Below are positions 25,168-33,680 of a DNA stretch of 36,885 nt, one piece after another. Made by a program: the position numbers and the translations under genes. Position 1 is the first letter of the stretch, and each line of letters opens with the position of its first letter. The notes below the pieces were generated by a model. The model ran no database searches. It saw nothing but the letters and a program-made list of their open reading frames with translations, and was not told the origin of the DNA. Source of the DNA: an uncultured Pirellulales bacterium. Lineage in GTDB: Bacteria > Planctomycetota > Planctomycetia > Pirellulales > Thermoguttaceae. The stretch spans positions 1 to 36,885 of the forward strand of contig CALLPE010000035.1 of the NCBI GenBank assembly GCA_938015445.1. Reading direction: 5' to 3'.

Positions 25168-27846
25168 ATGAAAAACCAAGAGGAATTGAAGTGGCATGCG
25201 CTGCCGGAAGAAGAAGTTCCTGCCAGGCTCGAAGTCGACCTGCGCACGGGTTTATCTAGCCAACAGGCGGCCCGGCGGCGGCAGCAGTACGGCCCGAATG
25301 AACTGACCCCCCGCCGCGGACGCGGCCCGCTGATGACCTTCCTGTTACAGTTCCATCAACCGCTGATCTACATTCTCATCGCCGCGGGGATTATCACCGC
25401 CGGACTGCAAGAGTGGGTCGACTCGGGCGTGATTTTCGGCGTAGTGTTGGTCAATGCGATCGTGGGGTTCGTGCAGGAATATCGGGCGGCCCGAGCCATC
25501 GACGCTTTGGCTGGAACGATGATCGCTGAAGCAACCGTGTTGCGCGACGGAGCAAAAAAACGGCTCCCGGCAGTGGAACTGGTGCCGGGCGACATAGTTT
25601 TGCTGGCCAGCGGCGACAAGGTTCCCGCCGATTTACGCTTGGTGGTCGTCCGCGACCTGCGAGTAGCCGAGGCGGCGCTGACGGGCGAGTCGGTACCGGT
25701 GGAAAAGAATCCCGATCCCCTGCCGGACGACACGCCGCTGGCCGATCGGCGCAACATGGCCTTTGCCACAGGACTTGTAACCTATGGCACAGCCACAGCG
25801 GTGGTGGTGGCCACCGGCGATCGTACCGAGGTGGGAAAAATCTCGGAGATGATCCACAAGGCAGAAGACATCTCTACGCCTTTGACCAAGCAAATCGCGC
25901 ACTTCAGCCACCGACTGCTTTACGTGATAATCGGGCTGTGCATCGCGATGTTGATAATCGGGGCGGTTCGCGGACAGTCGCTGGTGGAAGTTTTCCACGC
26001 GGCTATCGCTTTGGCCGTGGCCGCCATCCCCGAGGGATTGCCTGCCGCCATGACCGTCGTGTTGGCAGTCGGCGTGTGGCGAATGGCGCAGCGACATGCC
26101 ATCATCCGCAAGTTGCCCGCAGTGGAAACGTTGGGAAGCACCTCGGTCATCTGCTCCGACAAGACCGGCACGTTGACACAAAACGAAATGACCGTCCAAC
26201 GTATTTGGGCAGGCGGGCGAATGTATCAGGTAAGCGGCGTAGGCTATTTGCCAGAAGGTTCTATAGAGCCGCTCGACGGCCGCAGCGACCAGGCTGACCA
26301 ATCGCTTATTCAATGTCTTACGGCCGGAGTACTTTGCAACGATAGCACTGTCGATCAGCAGGATGGGCGCTGGAGGGTAAACGGCGATCCGACCGAGGGA
26401 GCGCTGCTTGTGGTGGCGCGAAAAGCATCGCTGACTCCAAGCGCGCTTATTGCCCAATGCCCCCGCTTGGACGCTGTGCCCTTCGAGTCCGAATTCCAGT
26501 ATATGGCCACGCTTCACCACTGCCAGCAGCAGGGGCGAAAAATCGCCTATGTGAAAGGCTCCGTGGAACGCATCCTCGAGCGCTGCGCGGACGTGGAAGC
26601 CGAGTTCATCAATGCCAAAGTGGAAGAGATGGGCAGAATGGGACTTCGAGTGCTGGCATTCGCCCATAAACAGATGCCGGCCGAAGCCGCCTCTATAACC
26701 CACGACGATGTGGCCAGCGGGCTGAGCTTTTTGGGATTGCAAGGAATGATCGATCCGCCTCGCCCAGAAGCAATCAACGCGGTGGCAGCCTGCAAGACGG
26801 CAGGCATACAGGTGAAGATGATCACTGGCGATCACGCTACGACCGCCGCAGCCGTGGCCGCCCAAATCGGATTGCAAGGGCGAACCGAAGACGATGGCAC
26901 ACTTGTGGTAGTCACCGGTCAGGCACTAGAGAAAATACCCGACGACCGGCTACCTCAGACTGTTGAGCAGACGGCCGTTTTCGCCCGGGTGGCGCCAGAA
27001 CAAAAACTCCGATTGGTGAAAGCATTGCAACGGCTAGGTCGGATTGTGGCAATGACCGGCGACGGTGTGAACGACGCACCGGCACTTAAGCAGGCCGATA
27101 TAGGGGTGGCGATGGGTATCACGGGCACCGATGTAGCTAAAGACGCCGCCGACATGGTGCTCACCGACGACAACTTTGCTTCCATCGAAGCGGCTGTAGA
27201 GGAAGGTCGCGGTGTATTCGATAATCTGACGAAGTTCATCGTGTGGACGCTGCCCACCAACCTAGGCGAGGCTCTAGTGATTCTGGCCGCCGTGCTGTTG
27301 GGAACAACCCTGCCTATCCTGCCGGTGCAAATACTGTGGATCAACATGACCACTGCTGTGCTGTTGGGCATTTGGCTTACCTTCGAGCCGAAGGAACCCG
27401 ACATCATGAAACGCCCTCCCCGCGATCCCAAGCAGTCCCTCCTTACCCAGCCGCTTGTGGTTCGCATGGTCCTGGTCGGGGTAGTGATGCTGGTCGGCGC
27501 ATTCGGTTTATTCCGCATGACGCTGGCAGCCGGCGCCAGCGAAGAATACGCCCGTACCGTGGCAGTCAACGTATTCGTGCTGGTAGAGACGTTCTATCTG
27601 TTCAACTGCCGATCGTTGCGGCGCTCGTTGCTGGGTTGCCGGCTTTGGGACAATCCGTACACTGTGGGCGGTGCAGTGGCGATGGTGCTTTTGCAACTGC
27701 TGTTCACTTATGCCCCATTCATGAACGCTGCGTTCCACAGTGCCCCTATTTCTCTGGCCGACTGGGGAAATGTGCTGGCAGTGGCTGCCGCGGCAAGTGT
27801 GATAGTGGAAATCGAGAAATGGCTGCAATTCGGTAAGGCGGCGTAA
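25168..27846 (+). CDS. P-type cation-transporting ATPase (P2/CtpF-like)
   Basis: An 892-residue ATP-driven cation pump of the inner membrane. An N-terminal cation-ATPase domain (about 8-70) precedes the helices. TGES is at 172-175 (actuator), the phosphorylated aspartate is D331 in DKTGTLTQ, and the hinge motif GDGVND is at 631-636. In M4 the ion-site motif PEGLP is kept with E289. In M6 the sequence is WINMTTAV, so N726 and T729 match calcium pumps but the usual Asp is A730. This M6 pattern is shared, as far as I recall, by the mycobacterial CtpF type. Transported ion is therefore uncertain (Ca2+, Na+ or Mg2+ are candidates). The start is ATG at 25168; an upstream TTG frame (25129) is unsupported. 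Confidence 0.9.
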   Translation: MKNQEELKWHALPEEEVPARLEVDLRTGLSSQQAARRRQQYGPNELTPRRGRGPLMTFLLQFHQPLIYILIAAGIITAGLQEWVDSGVIFGVVLVNAIVGFVQEYRAARAIDALAGTMIAEATVLRDGAKKRLPAVELVPGDIVLLASGDKVPADLRLVVVRDLRVAEAALTGESVPVEKNPDPLPDDTPLADRRNMAFATGLVTYGTATAVVVATGDRTEVGKISEMIHKAEDISTPLTKQIAHFSHRLLYVIIGLCIAMLIIGAVRGQSLVEVFHAAIALAVAAIPEGLPAAMTVVLAVGVWRMAQRHAIIRKLPAVETLGSTSVICSDKTGTLTQNEMTVQRIWAGGRMYQVSGVGYLPEGSIEPLDGRSDQADQSLIQCLTAGVLCNDSTVDQQDGRWRVNGDPTEGALLVVARKASLTPSALIAQCPRLDAVPFESEFQYMATLHHCQQQGRKIAYVKGSVERILERCADVEAEFINAKVEEMGRMGLRVLAFAHKQMPAEAASITHDDVASGLSFLGLQGMIDPPRPEAINAVAACKTAGIQVKMITGDHATTAAAVAAQIGLQGRTEDDGTLVVVTGQALEKIPDDRLPQTVEQTAVFARVAPEQKLRLVKALQRLGRIVAMTGDGVNDAPALKQADIGVAMGITGTDVAKDAADMVLTDDNFASIEAAVEEGRGVFDNLTKFIVWTLPTNLGEALVILAAVLLGTTLPILPVQILWINMTTAVLLGIWLTFEPKEPDIMKRPPRDPKQSLLTQPLVVRMVLVGVVMLVGAFGLFRMTLAAGASEEYARTVAVNVFVLVETFYLFNCRSLRRSLLGCRLWDNPYTVGGAVAMVLLQLLFTYAPFMNAAFHSAPISLADWGNVLAVAAAASVIVEIEKWLQFGKAA

Positions 27847-28053
27847 TGGCTTTTCGCACGCCGGCACGCACCGAATATTGTCCAGGCCGATGAATCGGTG
27901 TAGGGAGGTGGCGAAGGCGGTTGGCTCCAAACCGCAACACCGCCGTTATAGTGGGCCGGTGAAATCGCCCTTGTCCAGCAGCGCAGCCGAAAGCGACCTG
28001 ATCAAATGGGGTGCTGGAGCGATGCTTGACGAAACCGGTTCCTCATAAAGACA

Positions 28054-29445
28054 TCACTTACTGGGCGAACTGGGGGCGGGCGGCCTGGCTCCCTGCACCA
28101 ACCAGGGGAGATTGAACCGATAATACAAACGGCTGGAAATGAGGTGGATCAGGCCGTCGGGGGTTTGAGTGGCGGCCAGGTATCCGCCGTGTTCGGCCCG
28201 ATTCTCAGAAGCGGTGAACCGTCCCGTGTGCGCGCCGCCGTCGTACTGGCCGGCCCCGGGCGTGACGAGCTTCTTTACCGGCCAGCTTTGGCCGTCGTCC
28301 CACGACAGAGCCGCGAACATCCCATAGCCGGTGTACTGCCTTCCATCGTGGTCGATGACAGTGACGCCGCTGGCTTCGGGATTCCTGCGATCGCCGGATG
28401 CGAAAGAGACAAGCATAAGTGGGCCTTCGCGCAGCCGCAGAAGCACCAGTCGCTGGCCGCTGCCGATCGGTGGAAATGGGCTGGCCTTGTATGTCCAGGT
28501 CTTTCCCAAATCGGAGGAAATGCTCATTGGCATTCGTCCGTCTATGGGGTCGCCCCGCCCCAAGGCCATCAGTCTTCCGTCTCTCAATTCCACCACGCCG
28601 GCATGTATGCCAGCAATGGTTCCTTCCCCGGTTCCGCCGGCGATGAATCGGGGACGCGGCTTTCCCTCGCCTGGATCTACCCAGGTGTTACCGCCGTCGT
28701 GGCTGATGTGCAAGGCGGTGCCGCCGTGTCCGCCGGGAACTGCGTCGCACGGCTGGATGATCACGCCTGCTTTGGTCATCAACGTGCCGGAAATGACCTG
28801 GTGCCGGCCGGTGATGTGCGCGCCGATTGCTCGGGGGGGCGTCCACGTAACCCCATTGTCACGGCTGATCCGCATCAGCAGCGCCAGCCGTGCCCAACCG
28901 CGTCCGCCTTCTGGTCCCATTCCGTTGAAGTGATAGATGGTCCCCTTGCCATCGTGGAAAATCGCCGACCCGTGCATATTACGGTTGGCAGCCTTGAAGA
29001 ACTCGCTTGAGGGGTCCCACTGCCGGCGCCCCGCTCGCAGGCGGCTGGCCAACACGGTCAGTTCGGTTCCTTCCTCGCTTTTGGTGGAGTACCAGATGGC
29101 CAGCAGGTCGCCATTGGGGAGCCACGTGATGGATGGTTGATGGTTATGGGGATAGAACGGCTCGCCAGCGTCTTCCGGTGGAATCACAAACGGAACTGGG
29201 GCCTCGAACAAGGGTTTTTGAGGATCGGTCGCCGTCCACTGCGCAGGTTGCTGGGAAACATCCCTTGCCCAGCGCGGCGGCGTAGCGTCGGGCACCGGCT
29301 TCAGTGCCGTTACCCGGCCCTCGTGTTCCTCGACCTCGAAGCGCCGATACACCAGAGAACGTTCTCCACCCTCTGCCATGGCGATGTCGATCCATGCCGA
29401 AAATGCTGCCAGAACGCCCATCAGAACACTTACGTGCCGATACAT
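28054..29445 (-). CDS. Secreted sialidase/neuraminidase-like Asp-box protein
   Basis: A 463-residue exported six-bladed propeller of the sialidase/BNR superfamily, probably a glycosidase acting on exogenous glycans. A signal peptide lies at about 1-25 (ending AMAEGG). At least four Asp boxes of the S-x-D-x-G-x-T/S-W type are present: SRDNGVTW, SHDGGNTW, SSDLGKTW and SWDDGQSW. Many planctomycete members have lost sialic-acid specificity, so the substrate is not claimed. The start at 29445 is fixed by GGAGG at 29451-29455. It follows the reductase-like gene by 67 bases and is probably in the same transcript. Confidence 0.88.
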   Translation of the reverse strand: MYRHVSVLMGVLAAFSAWIDIAMAEGGERSLVYRRFEVEEHEGRVTALKPVPDATPPRWARDVSQQPAQWTATDPQKPLFEAPVPFVIPPEDAGEPFYPHNHQPSITWLPNGDLLAIWYSTKSEEGTELTVLASRLRAGRRQWDPSSEFFKAANRNMHGSAIFHDGKGTIYHFNGMGPEGGRGWARLALLMRISRDNGVTWTPPRAIGAHITGRHQVISGTLMTKAGVIIQPCDAVPGGHGGTALHISHDGGNTWVDPGEGKPRPRFIAGGTGEGTIAGIHAGVVELRDGRLMALGRGDPIDGRMPMSISSDLGKTWTYKASPFPPIGSGQRLVLLRLREGPLMLVSFASGDRRNPEASGVTVIDHDGRQYTGYGMFAALSWDDGQSWPVKKLVTPGAGQYDGGAHTGRFTASENRAEHGGYLAATQTPDGLIHLISSRLYYRFNLPWLVQGARPPAPSSPSK

Positions 29446-29512
29446 CACGGCCTCCGGCAGAGGGCTGAACGTGCGTATATGTGAATCGTCGAAAATCGCT
29501 GCCGCCCATGGC

Positions 29513-30526
29513 TCAACCGTACCAAGGACGCTTACGGTTGGCATGTTTGCGCAGACAATCAATGGCAATTGCCACGTCTTGGGCTATCTGAAAGTCAAAC
29601 ATTCCCAGGATCGCGAAATCGGCCCCGTGACGATAAGCCGACGACAGGCCGATTTGCGGATGGATCGCCCCGGCGGCCAGTACCTTGAAAGCTACCCATG
29701 GGCGCTGGACCGCCTCGAAAAACGCGGCGGTCTTCTCGGCGTCAAGGCAGAAGATGTTGTCGTGGTACTTGTTGTGGTCCAAACTGTGGCCTTTATACCA
29801 GCACCATTCTTCGCGGTGCTCCGGCGGGGTGGCAGACCAGTAGCGGTCGAGATGGAAGGTTTTTACGTAGTAGTCGGGATTGAGTTTTTCCTTTTCGCAG
29901 GCTATGGGCGTTTCTAGCGAGTGGCTGCCGATGCCTGCCGGCACGCCCTGAGCGCGAATCAATTCCAACGCCTTGGCCAGCACATCGACTCGTCCGGCCA
30001 TCACTTGCCTATCGGAACCTTCGCCGTGCGTATATAGCAGGTCTGCGCCGCGGTCCCGCACGCGCTTAATATGCTCTTCCATTTTGGCGAAATCGCGGTC
30101 CGGGTGGACGCATACCATGGTTTGAATCTTTCCGCCCCGTTGGCGTTTGTATTTCTCCACCACATCTTGACACAGCGGATCGATCTGTATGGTGTTGATG
30201 CCCGAGCGTTCCGCCAGCTCCAAAGTATCGAACACCCTCGGTTCGGTATTGTACGCCTTGAACAGTGCCGAGACGTAAATCAGATCGCGCGCGTGGGCCC
30301 AACCGCCGATCAGATTCCCGCCGATCAGCAGACGGCTTATTTGAACGTCGCCGATTTTTCCGCGCGGCAATTCCGCTCCACCGGCTGGTTGCGGGGCCGA
30401 TTGAGCTTTGCCCTCTTGCAGGGCCGCCAATAGTATTTGCTCTTCAAGGCTGTAGGCAGCGCCGGCCGCGGCCGCGCCCAAAAGCCCCTGGCTAAGGAAG
30501 TTCCGCCGATTGGCTGGGAGGGTCAT
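29513..30526 (-). CDS. Tat-exported aldo/keto reductase-like TIM-barrel protein
   Basis: A 337-residue protein with a twin-arginine signal, RRNFL at 7-11, followed by a hydrophobic Ala/Gly-rich segment, so it is exported folded. The mature part begins GKIGDVQISRLLIGGNLIGGW, like the first strand of aldo/keto reductases, and continues with regular beta-alpha alternation (INTIQIDP, KIQTMVCVHP, GADLLYTHGEG, VPAGIGSHS). The classic Asp-Tyr-Lys-His tetrad is not clear, so catalysis as a reductase is unproven. The start is ATG at 30526 with GGAG upstream, rather than 30613. It is upstream of and probably co-transcribed with the sialidase. Confidence 0.75.
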   Translation of the reverse strand: MTLPANRRNFLSQGLLGAAAAGAAYSLEEQILLAALQEGKAQSAPQPAGGAELPRGKIGDVQISRLLIGGNLIGGWAHARDLIYVSALFKAYNTEPRVFDTLELAERSGINTIQIDPLCQDVVEKYKRQRGGKIQTMVCVHPDRDFAKMEEHIKRVRDRGADLLYTHGEGSDRQVMAGRVDVLAKALELIRAQGVPAGIGSHSLETPIACEKEKLNPDYYVKTFHLDRYWSATPPEHREEWCWYKGHSLDHNKYHDNIFCLDAEKTAAFFEAVQRPWVAFKVLAAGAIHPQIGLSSAYRHGADFAILGMFDFQIAQDVAIAIDCLRKHANRKRPWYG

Positions 30527-30812
30527 GTCTTGTGCTCCGTTAGCTGCGGAAAAACCATCAGTCTTAGTCGCGTAAAACCTCGTCATGCCGACTGTCTGTG
30601 TGCAAACCGGCAACGGGCGTGCGACCGGCGCTATGCATCATCCCGGCAGTTATCGCGCAGCCAACACGCGGCTAGCACTGGGCAATTGCCTGCTGTGCAT
30701 CGTTCGCCGTGCAAGCCGCGACGTGCGAGCATCGCGCCTGTGCCATTTTCCCGCTGCGATTGTCAATCGTAGGTCGTAGCCGATTGGGCGGCGGTTTACT
30801 TCACCAAACTGG

Positions 30813-31177
30813 CTATCCGGCCTGGTACGGGAGTTCTAGAGATGCGAATCCCTTGCTTGATTCTAGGGCGCAAGGCAATGGCCAGCAAGCTCGAACAACC
30901 ATCGCCCTGCCGGCAGGCGCAGAAAGAATCCCTCGTGCTGATGTCCGCGCCGGAAGCCGCTTTCCACTGGTGGCAACGTGCGAGTTCCTCGCGTAGAGGG
31001 CGGAAACAAAGCGGTGGTATGGTCCCCAGTCAAAATTAGAACGCTTCCACAGGCCGTCGTTGGTGTAGCCGTCCGGGGGTAGTCTGTATGCGGAGGGATA
31101 GGGGGCTTGTAGCTGTTCGGCGAAGGCGTTTGGATGGTGCAGAGCTTCAATGACCGGGCGGTACAGGTAGAATTAAA
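30813..31177 (-). pseudogene. Start-less coding-like remnant of unknown protein
   Basis: On the minus strand, one frame is open from just after a TAA (31178-31180) to a TAG at 30813-30815 with no ATG, GTG or TTG at a sensible position. Its first ~60 codons read like real protein (VIEALHHPNAFAEQLQ, then YPSAYRLPPDGYTNDGLW and DWGPYHRFVSALYARN), with many Tyr/Trp/His and C/G-rich third positions. The later part loses this character, which suggests a frame change. I cannot name the family. It is most likely a gene fragment. Confidence 0.35.
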
Positions 31178-31278
31178 TGGGCAAGAGATGTTGGTGCCTG
31201 CCCGACGGTGGGTTTACAAGGTCTGAGAGCGAAGCTTTCCCGGCCGGTGTCGGGTCTTCTGGGCGGCTTGAGCCTGAC

Positions 31279-31399
31279 GCATGGCGTGCGATATTTTCTA
31301 TTAGGCCGGCGGATTAAGCGTAAGCCGCACAGCATTGACCTCTGCGTTAATCTCAGCACTATCTGAGGCATGGCGTGCCATATTTTATTAGGCCAGGGG
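31279..31399. repeat. Imperfect direct repeat, two copies of about 33 bp
   Basis: Copy one (31279-31312) and copy two (31368-31399) share GCATGGCGTGC, then ATATTTT, then ATTAGGCC. In copy two the core ATGGCGTGCCAT is nearly palindromic. A shorter related string (TTTTCTATTGGC) follows at about 31416. Between the copies lies the inverted 16-mer also found at 3418-3433. Confidence 0.6.
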
Positions 31400-31599
31400 G
31401 GCGAGCGCTTTGGGTGTTTTCTATTGGCTTGTAGCAGCAGCTTCTCCGCTGCATCGCAAGTGCGTCCGCCCCAACAGCGCGCTCGGCGCAGGCGGTAAAA
31501 CTTGCCATGCGACTGTGCCGTGCCATCGGTAACAGTGTGCTTGCGGCGCGGGCATCAGACATCAGCCACGGGAAAGATACTTCCAGCGCGGTATCAAAA

Positions 31600-32982
31600 A
31601 TGGCCAACCGTCGCCTCCACGCCGGCGAATTAGCTAAATTGCTAAACGGCATCGAGCAGCCGATTTACGTGCTGGACTCGAGTGGGAGAATCGTTTTTTT
31701 GAATCGCGCTTGCCAGGAACTGCTGGGCGATCTGGCCAACAGCTTGTTGGGAGTGCATTGCAGTTATTGCGCAGCAGCAGGACAGACTCCAGAGGCAGCG
31801 GCCGCGGCGCTGTGTCCTCCGCCGGCCGCGATGGCTGGGTTGCAAACGACGGGCACGGTGGCTTTTCTTTCCGCCGATGGCACATTCCGGCGGCGAGCTG
31901 CCAGTTTCTTGCCCCTGAGCGACGGCGCCGATGGGTGTTTCGCGCTGATCGTGATGGCCCGCAAGGACGACTTGACCGAGGATGCCGAACCGGTGGCAAG
32001 CGGCCCGACTCGGATGGCAGAACCCGGTTCGGAACAACTGCACTTGTTGATTCAAGAGTTCAGACGCCAGCAAGCTGCCGGGCACCAGCTCGACCACCTA
32101 ATAGGGCAGTCGGCGGCTGCACGTCGTGCGCGCCGGCAGGTGGAATTGGCGGCAGGCAACCGGTGCAGTGTGCTGATCGTCGGCCCGACCGGCAGTGGCC
32201 GGCGGTTTACCGCCACGGCCATTCACTATGCCTCGGATGCGAAGTTGACCGGCACGCTCATTCCATTGGACTGCGCAGTATTACCGGCCGAAATGGTTCA
32301 ATCCACCGTCCGGGTAATCGCCGGCGGGAACATGCTGGAACAGTGCGGCGCTAACAGCACGCTGCTGCTATGTGAGGTCGATCAGCTTTCTGAGGCTGCC
32401 CAGGCCGATCTGAGCGACTTGCTGGTAGCCAAGCCATTTCCCGCGCGGATCATTTCCACCGCCGGGGAGCCGCTGATGGAGATGTCGCGTCGGGGTCGGT
32501 TCCGAGAGGAACTGGCGGCTGCTTTAAGCACGTTGGTGATCGAACTGCCGCCGCTGGCCGAACGTTTAGAAGACCTTCCGCTGCTGGCCCAAGCACTGCT
32601 GGAGCAACTGAACGCCAAGGGTGGCAAGCAATTAGGCGGGTTTACGCCGGAGGCCCTGGATCAGCTTACGGCCCATCGCTGGCCGGGAAACCTCGACGAG
32701 CTTGCCCAGGTGGTCGAAGAAGCCTACAACCGCGCCGTGGGACCAGATATTACCGTGGCTGACCTGCCGCCGCGCATCCATCATGCCGCTGCCAGCTTAC
32801 AGTTACGGAGGGCCGAAGAGAAGATCGTGCTGGACAAGTTCTTGGCGCAGGTCGAACGGGAGCTGATTCGTCGGGCCACTGCTCAAGCAAAAGGAAACAA
32901 GGCCAAAGCCGCGCGGCTGCTGGGCATGAGCCGTCCGCGACTGTACCGTAGGATGATCCAGTTGGGGCTGATCGAGAAATAA
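31600..32982 (+). CDS. Degenerate NtrC-like regulator (PAS, AAA+-like, Fis-type HTH)
   Basis: A 460-residue protein with the layout of a sigma-54 enhancer-binding protein but with key parts lost. A PAS domain (about 12-120) carries a Cys insertion (C54, C57, C72). The AAA+ region (about 165-395) has Walker A GPTGSGRR (195-202) with Arg for Lys, and Walker B LLLCEV with Cys258 for Asp. It has no GAFTGA loop, and sensor II is WPGNLDEL with Asp for Arg. The FREEL and ELPPLAERLEDL stretches are retained. The C-terminus is a Fis-type helix-turn-helix (NKAKAARLLGMSRPRLYRR). It likely binds DNA but neither hydrolyses ATP normally nor activates sigma-54. The start is 31600 or 31507. Confidence 0.8.
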   Translation: MANRRLHAGELAKLLNGIEQPIYVLDSSGRIVFLNRACQELLGDLANSLLGVHCSYCAAAGQTPEAAAAALCPPPAAMAGLQTTGTVAFLSADGTFRRRAASFLPLSDGADGCFALIVMARKDDLTEDAEPVASGPTRMAEPGSEQLHLLIQEFRRQQAAGHQLDHLIGQSAAARRARRQVELAAGNRCSVLIVGPTGSGRRFTATAIHYASDAKLTGTLIPLDCAVLPAEMVQSTVRVIAGGNMLEQCGANSTLLLCEVDQLSEAAQADLSDLLVAKPFPARIISTAGEPLMEMSRRGRFREELAAALSTLVIELPPLAERLEDLPLLAQALLEQLNAKGGKQLGGFTPEALDQLTAHRWPGNLDELAQVVEEAYNRAVGPDITVADLPPRIHHAAASLQLRRAEEKIVLDKFLAQVERELIRRATAQAKGNKAKAARLLGMSRPRLYRRMIQLGLIEK

Positions 32983-33118
32983 CCTACCGTATGCTTCATT
33001 TTCTCTGAGTTGGTGCCGGTGTGCAGGATGAGTTGCCCAGAGCTTAAGGCCAACGTCGGCTGCGCAGTAGCTTTCGTCCAGACGACCGGGCAAGAGGCGG
33101 AAGGGAACGAGCCAGCCA

Positions 33119-33595
33119 ATGTCTGATGCCGACCTTGCTACTTTTCAGGAGATTGAAATCGCCCGGTTGCTTTTGTACGAACGCACCGGGTGGTGGGCGG
33201 CGCTACTGCGCCGCGAGTTGGCCGGGACCGGTGTGCCGATTGTGCAGACGCGGACACTGACCGACTGCTGGGCGGAATTGGAGCAATCGCCAGCCAGCTT
33301 CCTTGTCCTGGAGCTGACCATGCACAACGCCAGAGAGCTGCTTCGGCGGTTGGCAAGCTTGGAACGCCGCTTTCCCGAAGCCCGCGCCGCTGTCGTGGCC
33401 GACCGCTGGCTGGCGGAGTATCAATGGGTAATCAGAGCGGCAGGGGCGGTGTGGTTTTGCTGTTCTCCCCGCCAGCTTGCGCCGATTGCCGCTACCGCTT
33501 GCCGCCATCTTGCCCGCGCACCCCAACCGCGACAATCATTCGTGCAACGCATTTGGGCGTCGTTGCCGTGGCGGCGATTTGCGCAACGACCATGA
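33119..33595 (+). CDS. Receiver-like hypothetical protein lacking the phospho-Asp
   Basis: A 158-residue protein whose alternating beta-alpha pattern resembles a response-regulator receiver domain. The segments are IARLLLYER, VPIVQTRTLTDCWAELE, SFLVLEL, ARAAVVADR and AAGAVWFCCSPRQL. Where the phosphorylated Asp would sit, the strand reads VLEL, so no phosphorylation site is evident. The C-terminal 30 residues are basic and Trp-rich. It lies 136 bases after the degenerate NtrC-like gene and 85 bases before the mrp gene, all on one strand. The assignment as receiver-like is weak and structural only; no enzyme motif is seen. Confidence 0.6.
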   Translation: MSDADLATFQEIEIARLLLYERTGWWAALLRRELAGTGVPIVQTRTLTDCWAELEQSPASFLVLELTMHNARELLRRLASLERRFPEARAAVVADRWLAEYQWVIRAAGAVWFCCSPRQLAPIAATACRHLARAPQPRQSFVQRIWASLPWRRFAQRP

Positions 33596-33680
33596 GCGGG
33601 TGCCGCCCAGGCCAGCGTCTGGGAACTGTGCCATCTTTGTACCCTTTCCCAATCAACCTAGCTGCTTCGAGGCAAATTCG

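Larger units (their letters stand above)
30527..31599. other. Long divergent intergenic region
   Basis: About 1.07 kb between the minus-strand reductase-like gene and the plus-strand regulator. No intact gene is supported. It holds a start-less coding-like stretch (30813-31177, minus) and a pair of direct repeats (31279-31399), listed separately. No promoter was convincing. Confidence 0.5.

Noticed and set aside
23926..25197. 423-codon minus-strand frame opposite the phosphorylase
   Set aside because: Antisense to a clearly recognised enzyme; composition shows no protein features.
25633..26877. 414-codon minus-strand frame opposite the P-type ATPase
   Set aside because: His/Arg/Gly-rich antisense translation with no domain; the sense frame has all the ATPase motifs.
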